A stretch of DNA of 64,000 nucleotides from Micromonospora rosaria (GCF_001567585.1 NZ_LRQV01000013.1:19269-83268); one strand, 5' to 3'; shown: positions 32,928 to 41,455, counted from the stretch's first letter. Notes: generated by a model not told the origin, from the letters alone. A program made the numbers and translations.

Positions 32928-32953
32928 GCGCCGAGTATGCCTTGACGGCCGCC

Positions 32954-32987
32954 GATTAACCGGTAAACCTTCTTTCACCGGTTAATC
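32954..32987. promoter_or_regulatory. Inverted repeat operator between CGNR regulator and secreted protein
   Basis: Perfect 11-bp arms GATTAACCGGT (32954-32964) and ACCGGTTAATC (32977-32987) are separated by 12 bp (centre-to-centre 23 bp). Each arm contains most of a smaller palindrome around ACCGGT. The right arm's 13-mer CACCGGTTAATCG recurs upstream of kptA at 37607-37619. Binding by the CGNR protein is an inference. Confidence 0.6.
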
Positions 32988-33011
32988 GACGATCGTGCTG
33001 AGGAGACGACG

Positions 33012-33632
33012 ATGCGCAGACGGGCGACAGCGACGCTGACGGCCACCATGCTGGTCACGGCCACCATGCTGGCCACGGTCACCGGGACGGCGGCCCCCGC
33101 GTCCGCGACCGAACCGATCCCACCGCTGACCGCGTCCAGTGCCGCACCGGCGCCCGGCGGCCCGGCCGACGGCCACCCACTGCTCGACGGCTACCGGCCG
33201 GAGCCGTGGCGCACCTGGGTACAGCCGGAGTGGAGCGCCCCGGCGGGTCGGTACTGCTCCTTCCCGCTCCAGGTCCGCGTGGTCACCCAGGACGTCCGGG
33301 TCCGGGTCGTCGCCCGGCACCCCGACGGCGCGGTCCGCCGGGAGGAGTTCACCGGCCCGCTGGTCGTCGACTTCGTCAACGGCGACACCGCGGCGACCGC
33401 GCGACGGGACGCGGGCGGGTCGGGTGCCGCCGACTACCGGCCCGACGGCACCTGGTCGCGGTACACCATCGTCGGCCCGGCGGGCTTCGGGTTCCGGCCC
33501 GGCGACCACCACCCCCGGGGCTACTACCTGCTCGACGGCCTGCACGTCGTCACCATCGACACCGACGGCACCCGCCGGCTGGCCGTCGGCTTCGGCGAGC
33601 AGGAGAACGTCTGCCTCGCCCTGGGCGACTGA
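33012..33632 (+). CDS. Secreted protein of unknown function
   Basis: This 206-residue protein has a Sec signal (MRRRATATLTATMLVTATML to AAPASA, cleavage near residue 33). The mature domain of ~150 residues appears beta-rich (WRTWVQPEWSAPAGRYCSFPLQVRVVTQDVRVRVVARHPDGAVRREEFTG) and has one Cys pair (YCSF; NVCLAL). It includes a conserved-looking GTWSRYTIVGPAGFGFRPGDHHPRG. ATG 33012 follows GAGGAGACGACG. It is divergent from the CGNR gene and shares its inverted-repeat control region. I do not recognise a family with known function. Confidence 0.78.
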   Translation: MRRRATATLTATMLVTATMLATVTGTAAPASATEPIPPLTASSAAPAPGGPADGHPLLDGYRPEPWRTWVQPEWSAPAGRYCSFPLQVRVVTQDVRVRVVARHPDGAVRREEFTGPLVVDFVNGDTAATARRDAGGSGAADYRPDGTWSRYTIVGPAGFGFRPGDHHPRGYYLLDGLHVVTIDTDGTRRLAVGFGEQENVCLALGD

Positions 33633-33799
33633 ACCGCCGCCCGGTCCGCCGAAATGCGGTTGCCCGGCGCCCCGGCGCTGCGCAAGGGTGGGCCCATGAC
33701 GTTCTGACGGACAGCACCCCGTGACGACCCGGCCGTCTCGGCACCGATGCGTGCCGGGAGGGCCGTACACCCCTGTCCTGTCAACGGAAGAGAGCGTCC

Positions 33800-34978
33800 G
33801 TGTCCCTGCGCCACGGGCGGCAGGAGTCCCTGCCGCCGTCCACCCCCGCCACCGTCACCGTCTTCGCCACCCCGACGAGCTGGATCGAGTCCGACGCGGT
33901 CGCGCAGTGCCGACAGGTGGCCGCCCTCGACGGCATGGTCCACGTCGCCGGCATGCCCGACCTGCATCCCGGCAAGGGCGCCCCGATCGGTGCCGCCATG
34001 GCGTCGACCGTGCTGTACCCGTTCCTGGTGGGTTCCGACATCGGGTGCGGCATCGCCGTGTTCCCGATCGCCCTCAAGCGGGCCGTACCGGAGCGGCTCG
34101 CCGCCCGGTTCCCCGACCTCGACCGCGCGCTGCACCCCGGGCGGGACGCCGACGACCCAGCCTGGTCCGTCGTGGACGGTGACGTCCCCGCCGGCCACCT
34201 CGACGGCCTCGGCACCGTCGGGCGGGGCAACCACTTCGTCGAGCTGGCCCGGATCGGGTCCGTCGTCGAGCCGGCGCACGCGTCCCGGCTCGGGATCGCC
34301 GCCGGCGACCTCGTGCTGGTGGTGCACAGCGGGTCCCGGGGGCTGGGCGAGCGGATCCTGCGCGAGCACACCGAGGTCCACGGCGCCGGGCCGACCCCCG
34401 ACCCGGCCGGGTACCTGGCGCGGCACGACGAGGCCGTCCGGTGGGGGTCGCTCAACCGGCGGCTGCTGGCCGCGCGGGTCGCCCACGCCCTCGGGGCCGA
34501 GCCCACCGCGCCGATCGTGGACCAGTGCCACAACCTGGTCGAGCGTCGCGACGGCCGGTACCTGCACCGCAAGGGAGCCGCGCCGGGCGACGGCCGGGAC
34601 GTGCTGGTCGCCGGCACCCGGGGCACCCCGTCGTACCTGGTGGCCGCCCACTCCGGCCCGGCGGCCAACCACTCCGTGGCGCACGGGGCCGGCCGCAAGA
34701 TGTCCCGGGCCGACGCGCTGCGCCGGGGCCGGGCCAAGCACACCGTCGAGGAACTGCGGCGGACACCGGTGGGCTCGCTGGTGGTGTGCGGCGACCGGCA
34801 GTTGCTCTTCGAGGAGGCGCCCACCGCGTACAAGCGCATCGAGCAGGTGATCGGCGACCTCGTCGAGCACGGCCTGGCCACCCCCGTGGCCACCACGGTG
34901 CCGCTGGTCACGTACAAGACCCCGGACGCCGGGTCGGCGCACCGCCCCGACCGGCGGCGGGCACGGGGGCGGCGGTGA
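33800..34978 (+). CDS. rtcB: RtcB-family RNA ligase (PrfH-associated, RtcB2 type)
   Basis: This 392-residue GTP- and Mn2+-dependent RNA ligase joins 2',3'-cyclic-phosphate (3'-phosphate) and 5'-OH ends. Motifs are MPDLHPGKGAPIG, metal-binding Cys in GSDIGCGIA (~80-86), GRGNHFVEL, VVHSGSRGLG, DQCHN, and HGAGRKMSR with the guanylylated His295. Its length and the prfH gene coupled by a 4-nt overlap place it in the RtcB2 group. That group has been reported to reseal 16S rRNA nicked in the decoding centre after PrfH rescues the ribosome. GTG 33800 has the RBS GGAAGAGAG. The 167 bp upstream hold no other gene. Confidence 0.9.
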   Translation: MSLRHGRQESLPPSTPATVTVFATPTSWIESDAVAQCRQVAALDGMVHVAGMPDLHPGKGAPIGAAMASTVLYPFLVGSDIGCGIAVFPIALKRAVPERLAARFPDLDRALHPGRDADDPAWSVVDGDVPAGHLDGLGTVGRGNHFVELARIGSVVEPAHASRLGIAAGDLVLVVHSGSRGLGERILREHTEVHGAGPTPDPAGYLARHDEAVRWGSLNRRLLAARVAHALGAEPTAPIVDQCHNLVERRDGRYLHRKGAAPGDGRDVLVAGTRGTPSYLVAAHSGPAANHSVAHGAGRKMSRADALRRGRAKHTVEELRRTPVGSLVVCGDRQLLFEEAPTAYKRIEQVIGDLVEHGLATPVATTVPLVTYKTPDAGSAHRPDRRRARGRR

Positions 34979-35646
34979 CCGTGCACCTGCTGATCTCCGC
35001 CGGGCGGGGCCCGCAGGAGTGCGCCTGGGCCGTGGCCCGGCTGCTGCGCCGGTTGACGGCCGACGCCGCCGGGCACCGGGTCACCGTCGACCGGGTACGC
35101 GCCGTGCCCGGCGACCGGTCCGGCACCTACCGTTCGGTGCTGCTCCGCATCGACGGGGCCGACGCCGAGGCGTTCGCCGCCGGCTGGACCGGGACGCTGT
35201 GCTGGCAGGCCCCGAGCCCGTACCGGGTCACCGCCCGGAGGAACTGGTACGTGACCGCCCGGCCCTGCCCGGTCGCCGCCCCGGCCAGCCCGTTCAGCGT
35301 CGCGGACGTCGAGATCGTCGGGTGCCGCACCGGCGGGCCCGGCGGGCAGCACCGCGACAAGGCCAGCACGGCGGCGCGGACCACCCACCGTCCCTCCGGG
35401 ACCGTCGTCGTGGTCGACACCGAGCGGCACTTCGGCCTCAACCGCCGGATCGCCCTGGACCTGCTGCGCCGTCGCGTCGAGGAGCGGGACGAGGCCGCGC
35501 GCCGGGCCGTCGACACCCCCGGTCGGCACCTGCACGACGACCTGGTCCGGGGCAACCCCACCCGGGTCGAACGGCCGTCCGGCGCGGATCGGGACCGCGC
35601 CGGCCGCCCGCGCCGTCCCCCGCTGCCCCACCGCGTCCGCCGGTGA
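34975..35646 (+). CDS. prfH: Peptide chain release factor homologue PrfH
   Basis: This 223-residue class-I release-factor homologue carries the peptidyl-tRNA hydrolysis motif GGQ (Gly123-Gly124-Gln125 in TGGPGGQHRDKAST). It is shorter than RF1/RF2 and lacks their PxT/SPF codon-recognition loop. The N-terminal part (VHLLISAGRGPQECAWAVARLLRRL) is typical of PrfH. PrfH releases nascent peptides from ribosomes whose decoding centre has been cut. GTG 34975 overlaps the rtcB stop. The Arg-rich last 25 residues are a common basic tail. It is followed after ~300 bp by the leader of an ABC-F gene. Confidence 0.9.
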   Translation: MTVHLLISAGRGPQECAWAVARLLRRLTADAAGHRVTVDRVRAVPGDRSGTYRSVLLRIDGADAEAFAAGWTGTLCWQAPSPYRVTARRNWYVTARPCPVAAPASPFSVADVEIVGCRTGGPGGQHRDKASTAARTTHRPSGTVVVVDTERHFGLNRRIALDLLRRRVEERDEAARRAVDTPGRHLHDDLVRGNPTRVERPSGADRDRAGRPRRPPLPHRVRR

Positions 35647-35725
35647 ATGCGGTGTCGACGGCTCCGGGGAGTTGCTAGGCTGGTGGCCGCGTGCGACACG
35701 GACCCGCGCGCCGAGGGACCGAAGC

Positions 35726-35797
35726 ACCAGAGCGCCAGAGCACACCAGGGCGCGAGAGCATACCAGAGCGCGAGAGCACACCAGAGCGCCTGAGCAC
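35726..35797 (+). repeat. Four tandem 18-bp repeats in the ABC-F leader
   Basis: Units 35726-35743, 35744-35761, 35762-35779 and 35780-35797 follow the pattern ACCAGAGCGCSAGAGCAC with one to three changes each. Being 18 bp long, they keep a frame and would encode the hexapeptide PERxST repeated if translated from GTG 35691. Confidence 0.85.
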
Positions 35798-35811
35798 TGA
35801 GGGAGAGCACC

Positions 35812-35844
35812 GTGAAGACGGGGGACGACGACATCTCGGGGTGA
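35812..35844 (+). CDS. Putative 10-residue leader peptide of the ABC-F gene
   Basis: GTG AAG ACG begins a 10-codon frame (MKTGDDDISG) ending TGA 35842-35844. It is preceded by the good Shine-Dalgarno GAGGGAGAG (35799-35807) and followed at once by a GC-rich hairpin. Three consecutive Asp codons could be a stalling site. Its existence as a translated peptide is inferred from RBS, position and context only. Confidence 0.4.
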   Translation: MKTGDDDISG

Positions 35845-35944
35845 GCGGCCCCGCCGCCCGCCGGGGCGGTCTGTCCCGTCGTGACCCTTTCTCCCACCGG
35901 GTGCCTGTCGTGCCCCGGTCCCCTTTGCCGAGGATGTCTCCCGC

Positions 35945-37582
35945 ATGTCCGACACCTGCATCGTCTGTACCAATCTGTCCTTCTCCTGGCCGGACCAGAC
36001 CCCGGTCCTCCAGGACCTCACCGGCACCGTGCCGGCCGGGCGGACCGGCCTGGTCGCCCCCAACGGCGCCGGCAAGACCACCCTGCTGCGCCTGATCGCC
36101 GGTGCGCTCACCCCGACCGGCGGCAGCGTGCACGTCGACGGGGTGCTCGGCTACCTGCCGCAGGATCTGCCGCTGGCCGGCGACCTGACCGTCGCCCGGG
36201 TGCTCGGCGTCGACGCCACCATCACCGCGCTGCGCGCCATCGAGGCGGGCGATCCGGCGGAGGAACACTTCACCGCCGTCGGGGACGACTGGGACGTCGA
36301 GGAACGCAGCCACGCCGAACTCGACCGGCTCGGCCTGGGGGACGTGGCGCTGGACCGCCGCCTGGACACCCTCAGCGGCGGCCAGGTGGTCGCGCTCGGG
36401 CTGGCCGCGCAACTGCTCCGGCGACCGGACGTGCTGCTGCTCGACGAGCCGACCAACAACCTCGACGTCGACGCCCGGCACCGGCTGTACGCGGTGCTGG
36501 AGAGCTGGCCCGGCTGCCTGCTGCTGGTCAGCCACGACCGGGCCCTGCTGGACCGGATGGACCGCATCGCCGAACTCGACCGGGGCGGCCTGCGCCTCTT
36601 CGGCGGGAACTTCACCGCGTACGAGCAGGCCGCGAAGACCGCCCGGGAGGCGGCGGAACGGACCGTGCGCAGCGCCGAGCAGGAGGTGAAACGGGAGAAG
36701 CGGGAGATGCAGCAGGCCCGCGAGCGGGCCGACCGCCGGGCCAGCAACGCCGCCCGCAACCTCGGCAACGCCGGCCTGGCCCGGATCGTCGCCGGTGGTC
36801 TCAAGCGCAGCGCCCAGGAGTCCGCCGGCCGGGCGCAGCAGGCGCACGCCAACCGGGTCAGCGAGGCCCAGACCCGCCTCGACGAGGCGAGCCGGGCGTT
36901 GCGCGACGACCAGGTCCTCACCCTCGACCTGCCGGACACCCTCGTCCCCGCCGGGCGGACGGTGGTCACCGCCGAACGGGTCCGGATCCGCCACGGCGAC
37001 CACGACGTCTTCGCCGGCGACGGCGTCGACCTGAGCGTCCGGGGCCCGGAGCGGATCGCGCTGACCGGACCGAACGGCGCGGGCAAGTCCACCCTGCTCC
37101 GCCTGCTGCACGGCGACCTGCACCCCGACGACGGGCAGGTACGCCGTGCCGACGGGCGGGTCGCGTACCTGTCGCAGCGGTTGGACCTGCTCGACCTCGA
37201 CCGGACGGTCGCGGAGAACCTCGCCGTCTCCGCGCCGGACCGGCCGCAGTCCGAACGGATGAACCTGCTCGCCCGGTTCCTGTTCCGGGGCGCCCGCGCG
37301 CACCTGCCGGTCGGGGTGCTCTCCGGCGGTGAGCGGCTGCGCGCCACCCTCGCCTGCGTCCTCTCCGCCCAGCCCGCCCCCCACTTGCTCCTGCTGGACG
37401 AGCCCACCAACAACCTCGACCTGGTCAGCGTGGCGCAACTGGTGAGCGCGCTCGACGCCTACCGGGGGGCCTTCGTGGTGGTCAGCCACGACGAACGCTT
37501 CCTCGCCGACATCGGCGTGCAGCGCTGGCTGCGCCTCGACGGCGGCGTGCTGCGGGAGGTCCCCGCCCCCGAGGCCACCTGA
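35945..37582 (+). CDS. ABC-F ribosome-associated ATPase (ribosome protection or rescue)
   Basis: This 545-residue protein has two soluble ABC domains and no membrane segment. Walker A motifs are APNGAGKTT (~38-46) and GPNGAGKST (375-383). Signatures are LSGGQ and LSGGE, and both Walker B motifs read [12 protein letters not shown]. The linker between the domains (~235-320) is a charged helical hairpin ([24 protein letters not shown]), the part that reaches the peptidyl-transferase centre in ABC-F proteins. Members eject antibiotics or free stalled ribosomes. ATG 35945 follows a long attenuator-like leader. Its position between prfH/rtcB and kptA suggests a role in translation stress; antibiotic resistance is the alternative. 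Confidence 0.92.
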   Translation: MSDTCIVCTNLSFSWPDQTPVLQDLTGTVPAGRTGLVAPNGAGKTTLLRLIAGALTPTGGSVHVDGVLGYLPQDLPLAGDLTVARVLGVDATITALRAIEAGDPAEEHFTAVGDDWDVEERSHAELDRLGLGDVALDRRLDTLSGGQVVALGLAAQLLRRPDVLLLDEPTNNLDVDARHRLYAVLESWPGCLLLVSHDRALLDRMDRIAELDRGGLRLFGGNFTAYEQAAKTAREAAERTVRSAEQEVKREKREMQQARERADRRASNAARNLGNAGLARIVAGGLKRSAQESAGRAQQAHANRVSEAQTRLDEASRALRDDQVLTLDLPDTLVPAGRTVVTAERVRIRHGDHDVFAGDGVDLSVRGPERIALTGPNGAGKSTLLRLLHGDLHPDDGQVRRADGRVAYLSQRLDLLDLDRTVAENLAVSAPDRPQSERMNLLARFLFRGARAHLPVGVLSGGERLRATLACVLSAQPAPHLLLLDEPTNNLDLVSVAQLVSALDAYRGAFVVVSHDERFLADIGVQRWLRLDGGVLREVPAPEAT

Positions 37583-37606
37583 CGCGGCACGCCGTCCCCG
37601 CCCGGC

Positions 37607-37619
37607 CACCGGTTAATCG
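37607..37619 (+). promoter_or_regulatory. CACCGGTTAATCG motif upstream of kptA
   Basis: This 13-mer is identical to bases 32975-32987-region sequence forming the right arm of the CGNR/secreted-protein operator (CACCGGTTAATCG). It lies 37 bp before the kptA start, so the two promoters may share a regulator. Confidence 0.45.
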
Positions 37620-37656
37620 CTGGCCGGGCGGCGGCGCGGCGGCCACAATCCCCACA

Positions 37657-38211
37657 GTGGAACATCAGCAACTAATCAGCCTGAGCAAACGCATGTCCAA
37701 GGTGCTCCGGCACGACCCCGGGCGGGTCGGGCTCCGCCTCGACGCGGCCGGCTGGGTCCGGGTCGACGCCTTCCTCACCGCGCTGCGGATCCGCCGCGCC
37801 GACCTCGACGCGGTGGTCGCCGGCAACAACAAGCAGCGGTACGCCGTCCGCCGTGACGCCGACGGCGTCGAGTGGATCCGGGCCAGCCAGGGCCACTCCG
37901 TCCCCGTCGACCTCGGCCTGTCGCCGCTGCCGCCCCCGGCCCGGCTGTACCACGGCACCGGCGCCGCCGCGTGGCCGTCGATCCGGGCGACCGGGCTGCA
38001 CCGCGCCGGCCGCCATCACGTGCACCTCAGCGCCGACACGGAGACCGCCCGACGGGTCGGCGCCCGACGGGGCGGACGGGTGCTCGTGCTCACCGTCGAC
38101 GCCGAGGCGATGGCCGGCGACGGTCACCTCTTCTACCGCAGCGACAACGGGGTCTGGTTGACCGAGGCTGTCCCGGCGGCCTACCTGCGCGAGGGGACCG
38201 ACGCCGGCTGA
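37657..38211 (+). CDS. kptA: RNA 2'-phosphotransferase (Tpt1/KptA family)
   Basis: This 184-residue enzyme transfers an internal RNA 2'-phosphate to NAD+, giving ADP-ribose 1'',2''-cyclic phosphate. Family motifs run in order: LSKRMSKVLRHDP with the catalytic Arg/His, GWVRVDAFL, NNKQRYAV with Arg, YHGTG, RAGRHHVHLSAD and FYRSDNGVWLTEAVP. Its length is normal. GTG 37657 has no RBS, and a CACAAT box ends seven bases before it, so it is probably leaderless with its own promoter 74 bp after the ABC-F stop. Bacterial KptA has no settled substrate; ADP-ribosylation of RNA or 5'-phosphate ends is another reported activity of the family. Confidence 0.92.
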   Translation: MEHQQLISLSKRMSKVLRHDPGRVGLRLDAAGWVRVDAFLTALRIRRADLDAVVAGNNKQRYAVRRDADGVEWIRASQGHSVPVDLGLSPLPPPARLYHGTGAAAWPSIRATGLHRAGRHHVHLSADTETARRVGARRGGRVLVLTVDAEAMAGDGHLFYRSDNGVWLTEAVPAAYLREGTDAG

Positions 38212-38243
38212 GCGGTGTCCGCGGCGACCGCCGCCCGCTCCGG

Positions 38244-39266
38244 TCAGCCCGCCGGTGACCAGCCCAACGCGGGGCCGAGCCGGGTCGCGACGTCGGTGAG
38301 GATCTGCACGTAGTCGTCGTAGTCGAAGGTGAACGGCAGGGCGAACGCGACCTCGTCCACCTCCCGGAACGCCGCGTGGGCGGAGAGCCGTTCGGCGATC
38401 TCGGCCGACGTGCCGACCAGGTCGGGGGCGAACAGCAGTCGGGCCGGTCCCTGCGGGGCGGCGGTCCGGGCCAGCCGCTGCTGCGCGTACCGCCGGTAGC
38501 GTTCCCGCTGGTCGGCCGAGGCGCTGTCGGTCGGGATGACCACGAGCCCCTGGGAGACCCGGGCCCGGTCGCCGTCGGGGTGGTGGGCCCGGAAGGCGCG
38601 GATGTGGGCGAGCTGGACCTCGGCGAAGTCCGTCGACGACTCCTCCGCCTTCACCACGCTGCTGGTGAGCAGGTTCATCCGCTGCTCGCCGGCCCAGCGC
38701 ACCGACCGCAGGCTGCCGCCGCCGTACCACATCCGCTCGCCCAGTCCGGGCGCCTGCGGCTGGACCCGGTCGGAGAACACCTCGAAGCCCTCGGTACCGC
38801 TGAAGGCGGTGGCCGGCTCGCCCCGGACCAGGGACAGCAGCCGGCGGACCCGCTCGTAGCCGAAGTCCTCCACGTCGCCGGTGTCCGGGTAGAGCGCGGC
38901 CCGGACCCGCTCGTAGTGCATCGGCGGGCCGACGCTGACCCCGGGATTGAGCCGGCCCCCGGAGAGGATGTCGACCGTGGCCAGGTCCTCCGCCAGCCGC
39001 AGCGGATTCTCCCAGCCCAGCGGGGTGACCGCGGTGCCCAGCTCGATCCGGTCGGTGCGCTGCGACGCGGCGGCCAGCACGGCCACCGGCGAGGAGATGC
39101 CGTACTGCAGGTGCCGGTGCCGCACCCAGGCGCTGTCGAAGCCGAGCTGCTCGCCGAGGTGGACGAGGCGCAGCGTCGACTCGTGCCCCGCGCCGGGATC
39201 GGCGGGGTCGAACAGCCCGATGGTCAGGAAGCCCAGCTTCCGCAGCGGTCGTGCGGGCAGCGGCAC
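38244..39266 (-). CDS. LLM-class flavin-dependent oxidoreductase
   Basis: This 340-residue luciferase-like monooxygenase family protein has LGFLTIGLFDPADPGAGHES at the N-terminus, FDSAWVRHRHLQYGISSPVAVLAAASQRTDRIELGTAVTPL, and the barrel motif LAEDLATVDILSGGRLNPGVSVG. These enzymes use reduced FMN or F420. GTG 39266 is preceded at the right distance by GGAGGA. It converges on kptA and is transcribed alone. A TAGGCT-like box (reverse strand, near 39297) may be its -10. The substrate is unknown; either flavin or F420 is possible in actinobacteria. Confidence 0.88.
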   Translation of the reverse strand: MPLPARPLRKLGFLTIGLFDPADPGAGHESTLRLVHLGEQLGFDSAWVRHRHLQYGISSPVAVLAAASQRTDRIELGTAVTPLGWENPLRLAEDLATVDILSGGRLNPGVSVGPPMHYERVRAALYPDTGDVEDFGYERVRRLLSLVRGEPATAFSGTEGFEVFSDRVQPQAPGLGERMWYGGGSLRSVRWAGEQRMNLLTSSVVKAEESSTDFAEVQLAHIRAFRAHHPDGDRARVSQGLVVIPTDSASADQRERYRRYAQQRLARTAAPQGPARLLFAPDLVGTSAEIAERLSAHAAFREVDEVAFALPFTFDYDDYVQILTDVATRLGPALGWSPAG

Positions 39267-39508
39267 AACTCCTCCAGGTGTCCGGATCGTCCGCCAGCCT
39301 AGACCGCCGGCCGGCGTCCCGGCACGGGCCCGGCAGCCGGGCACCGGCTCGTGCCGCCCGGCCCCCGCGCGCAGGTCGGCGGGCGGCCCGGTGCCGGGCC
39401 GGCGCTGTCTCGGGGGCGGGGCGGCAGCACGGACGCCGCCACGACGGTGTTGACGACCGACGGGCGCTCGGCGCCACCGGCCCACGGTCCGTGCTTGATC
39501 CACAAGGC

Positions 39509-39514
39509 TATCGT
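39509..39514 (+). promoter_or_regulatory. Leaderless -10 element of the lipoprotein gene
   Basis: TATCGT ends seven bases before ATG 39522, with no Shine-Dalgarno sequence between. The preceding ~240 bp, divergent from the LLM gene, are GC-rich and hold no gene that I can support. Confidence 0.4.
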
Positions 39515-39521
39515 GCGCGGC

Positions 39522-40622
39522 ATGGGACGACGACATGTCACGACCGCGGTCCTGCTGATCCTCGGGCTGGCCGCCGCCGGCTGCGGTGGCGACGACGGGG
39601 GTGGCGGCGGGGCCGGTAACGAGGACCCGCGTCCGGCCGGTGGCTCGTTCGTCGACCGGCTCGCCCTGCTGCCCGGCTCGCTCGCCGAGGGCGACGACGG
39701 CATCCTGGTCACCGTCGCCGACGTCGACGCGGCGGCGAAGGCGGCCGGGGTGAGCCCGCCGGGTGACGTCACCGACCAGGACGCGGTCACCGCCTACCTC
39801 ACGGCGTTGCAGGGGGTCAGGACGCCCGGTGAACCGGCGCCACGGGTCGTGACGCCCCTGCCGGAGCGGATCGGGCCCGCGGGGCTCAGCCGGGCCGGGG
39901 AGTTCGACGCGGAGCTGGGCTGGTCGGTGCTGGACGTACGCTGGTTCGTGGAGTACCCGACGCCGCCGACCACGCTGACCGTGCTCGGTGGCACGTTCAC
40001 CGAACAACGCCTGACCGCCGCCATGGGAGCCCCCACCGACGGGCGGTGGCGGGTCGGCACCGGCGAGGACCTGTCCGCCAATCTGAACGAGCGCACCGTC
40101 GCCCGGCCGCTGGGCCAGCCGCTGACCGTGGCCCTGGACTCGGGCCGGTTGGTCGTCTCCCCCTCCGCCGGGCAGGTCGACGCGGCGGTCGGGGCGGGCG
40201 GCGGCACGCTCGCGGACGTCCCCGAGCTGCGGGCGCTGGCCCAGGCGATGACCACCGAGGGGGCGTACGCGACGATGCTGAGCGCCCGGGGCCGCTACCA
40301 GGTCGCGCCGGACGTCTCTCCCCTGCGGCCCTTCACCGGGGTCGCCACCGGACTGGTCCTCGACGGCCAGCCGTTCCTGGTGCTCGCCTACACGCACGCC
40401 GACGCCGCCACGGCCGAGGCCAACGCCACCGCGCTGCGGACCCACCTCGCGCAGGGGCGCTCGCTGGCCACCCGTCAGCCCTGGTCCGACCTGCTGACCG
40501 CCGCCGAGATCCGGGTCGACGGGACCACCCTGGTGGCGCGCGTGGCGCTGGGCGACACCCCGCCCGGGATGGCGTGGCAACTGCTGGCCACCCGGGACTC
40601 CCTGGTCCAGCACGGACGGTGA
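39522..40622 (+). CDS. Putative lipoprotein of unknown function
   Basis: This 366-residue protein has a lipoprotein signal peptide (GRRHVTTAVLLILGLAAAGC, lipobox Cys ~20) and a Gly/Asp-rich linker. The mature globular domain has repeated segments such as LALLPGSLAEGDDGILVTVADVDAAAKAAGV and TLTVLGGTFTEQRLTAAMG. The second half carries PLTVALDSGRLVVSPSAGQVDAAVG. No catalytic motif or known family is recognised. Its end is only 7 bp from the end of the converging DUF2306 gene. It is predicted to be exported and anchored on the outer face of the membrane. Confidence 0.78.
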   Translation: MGRRHVTTAVLLILGLAAAGCGGDDGGGGGAGNEDPRPAGGSFVDRLALLPGSLAEGDDGILVTVADVDAAAKAAGVSPPGDVTDQDAVTAYLTALQGVRTPGEPAPRVVTPLPERIGPAGLSRAGEFDAELGWSVLDVRWFVEYPTPPTTLTVLGGTFTEQRLTAAMGAPTDGRWRVGTGEDLSANLNERTVARPLGQPLTVALDSGRLVVSPSAGQVDAAVGAGGGTLADVPELRALAQAMTTEGAYATMLSARGRYQVAPDVSPLRPFTGVATGLVLDGQPFLVLAYTHADAATAEANATALRTHLAQGRSLATRQPWSDLLTAAEIRVDGTTLVARVALGDTPPGMAWQLLATRDSLVQHGR

Positions 40623-40629
40623 CCGCGGG

Positions 40630-41298
40630 TCAGCGGACCGGTACGCCCCGCGCGCCGGCCGCGCGCCGGGCCGCACCGGCCGGCCGCCGGATGATCCACT
40701 CCGCCACGAGCACGTTGATCAGCCAGGCGGCGGCCAGGGCACCGGTCTTGCCGGACACCGTGAGCGGGCCGGCCGAGCCCACCCAGACGGCCTGGGTGAC
40801 GACCTGGGTGCCGGCGCCCAGGCCGATCGCGTAGCCACGGATCAGCCACGCGCGGTGCCGGGCGAAGTCGCGCCGCCGCACCGCGACGAAGCCGAGCACG
40901 AGGGCTGCCGCCATGGCCGCGCCCACCACCACCCGGAGCACCACCAGCGCGTCACCGTCGACGGCCGACCGGGGCAGGAACAGGGCCAGCCACACCCCGC
41001 TCAGCGCGGCGACCAGCCCGCACGGGATCAGGACCCGGCCCGCCGCGCGGTGCCAGCCCCGGTGGCGGCGGCGCACGCGGGGCGCGAACTGGACGGCGCC
41101 GAGCACGCTGAAGACCGTGACGCCGACGATGTGCAGCGCCACGGGCACGGGTGCCGAGCCGATCCGCTCGCCGTCGGGCAGCACCGGCCCACCGCCGGCG
41201 AGTTCGGCCAGGCGGAGGCCGCCGGCGGCCACCGGTACGGCGCTGAGCACGAGCAGGCCGGTGGGGATGAGCCAGTCTGACGCGGTGGTGGACTTCAC
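40630..41298 (-). CDS. DUF2306-type integral membrane protein
   Basis: This 222-residue protein has about six hydrophobic helices. The family-typical HIVGVTVFSVLGAVQFAPRVRRRHRGWHRAAGRVLI (His, Gln, Arg, His-rich) and RHRAWLIRGYAIGLGAGTQVVTQ segments suggest a haem- or metal-associated membrane fold like other DUF2306 proteins. No reaction is known. ATG 41298 is divergent from the histidine kinase gene, whose promoter lies ~160 bp away, so the two-component system may control it. Confidence 0.82.
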   Translation of the reverse strand: MKSTTASDWLIPTGLLVLSAVPVAAGGLRLAELAGGGPVLPDGERIGSAPVPVALHIVGVTVFSVLGAVQFAPRVRRRHRGWHRAAGRVLIPCGLVAALSGVWLALFLPRSAVDGDALVVLRVVVGAAMAAALVLGFVAVRRRDFARHRAWLIRGYAIGLGAGTQVVTQAVWVGSAGPLTVSGKTGALAAAWLINVLVAEWIIRRPAGAARRAAGARGVPVR

Positions 41299-41455
41299 GG
41301 GTGCCCCTTCCCGACGCGCACTCGGTCCGTCGTGACGCCTCGATCCTCGCGCCGGGCGTCACCGAACTCATCGGAGCAACGGCCGGCGCCGACCCGGTCG
41401 TTGGGCGGGGGGCGGAGCCGTACTTTGGGCCGGTCCGGTGGCCGGGTCCACTGCG

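Larger units (their letters stand above)
35647..35944 (+). promoter_or_regulatory. Promoter and long regulatory leader of the ABC-F gene
   Basis: A -10 box TAGGCT (35676-35681) starts a leader of ~255 nt. It holds four tandem 18-bp repeats, then a 10-codon ORF (35812-35844; MKTGDDDISG) with SD GAGGGAGAG, and a hairpin GCCCCG/CGGGGC right after its stop. A second stem, ACCGGG/CCCGGT, and the ABC-F ATG follow. In a third frame, GTG 35691, nine bases after the -10 box, opens a frame that runs across the repeats past the ABC-F start. This is the layout of ribosome-sensing attenuation, as is known for antibiotic-inducible ABC-F genes. Confidence 0.6.

Noticed and set aside
33800..35646. RtcB/PrfH as a tRNA-splicing or housekeeping release system
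   Set aside because: The short RtcB is translationally coupled to a GGQ factor lacking codon-recognition motifs, which fits the dedicated PrfH-RtcB2 rescue pair better than RF1/RF2 or an archease-linked RtcB.
35726..35797. The 18-bp tandem repeats as a CRISPR array
   Set aside because: The units abut without spacers, are too short and vary. No cas genes are present.
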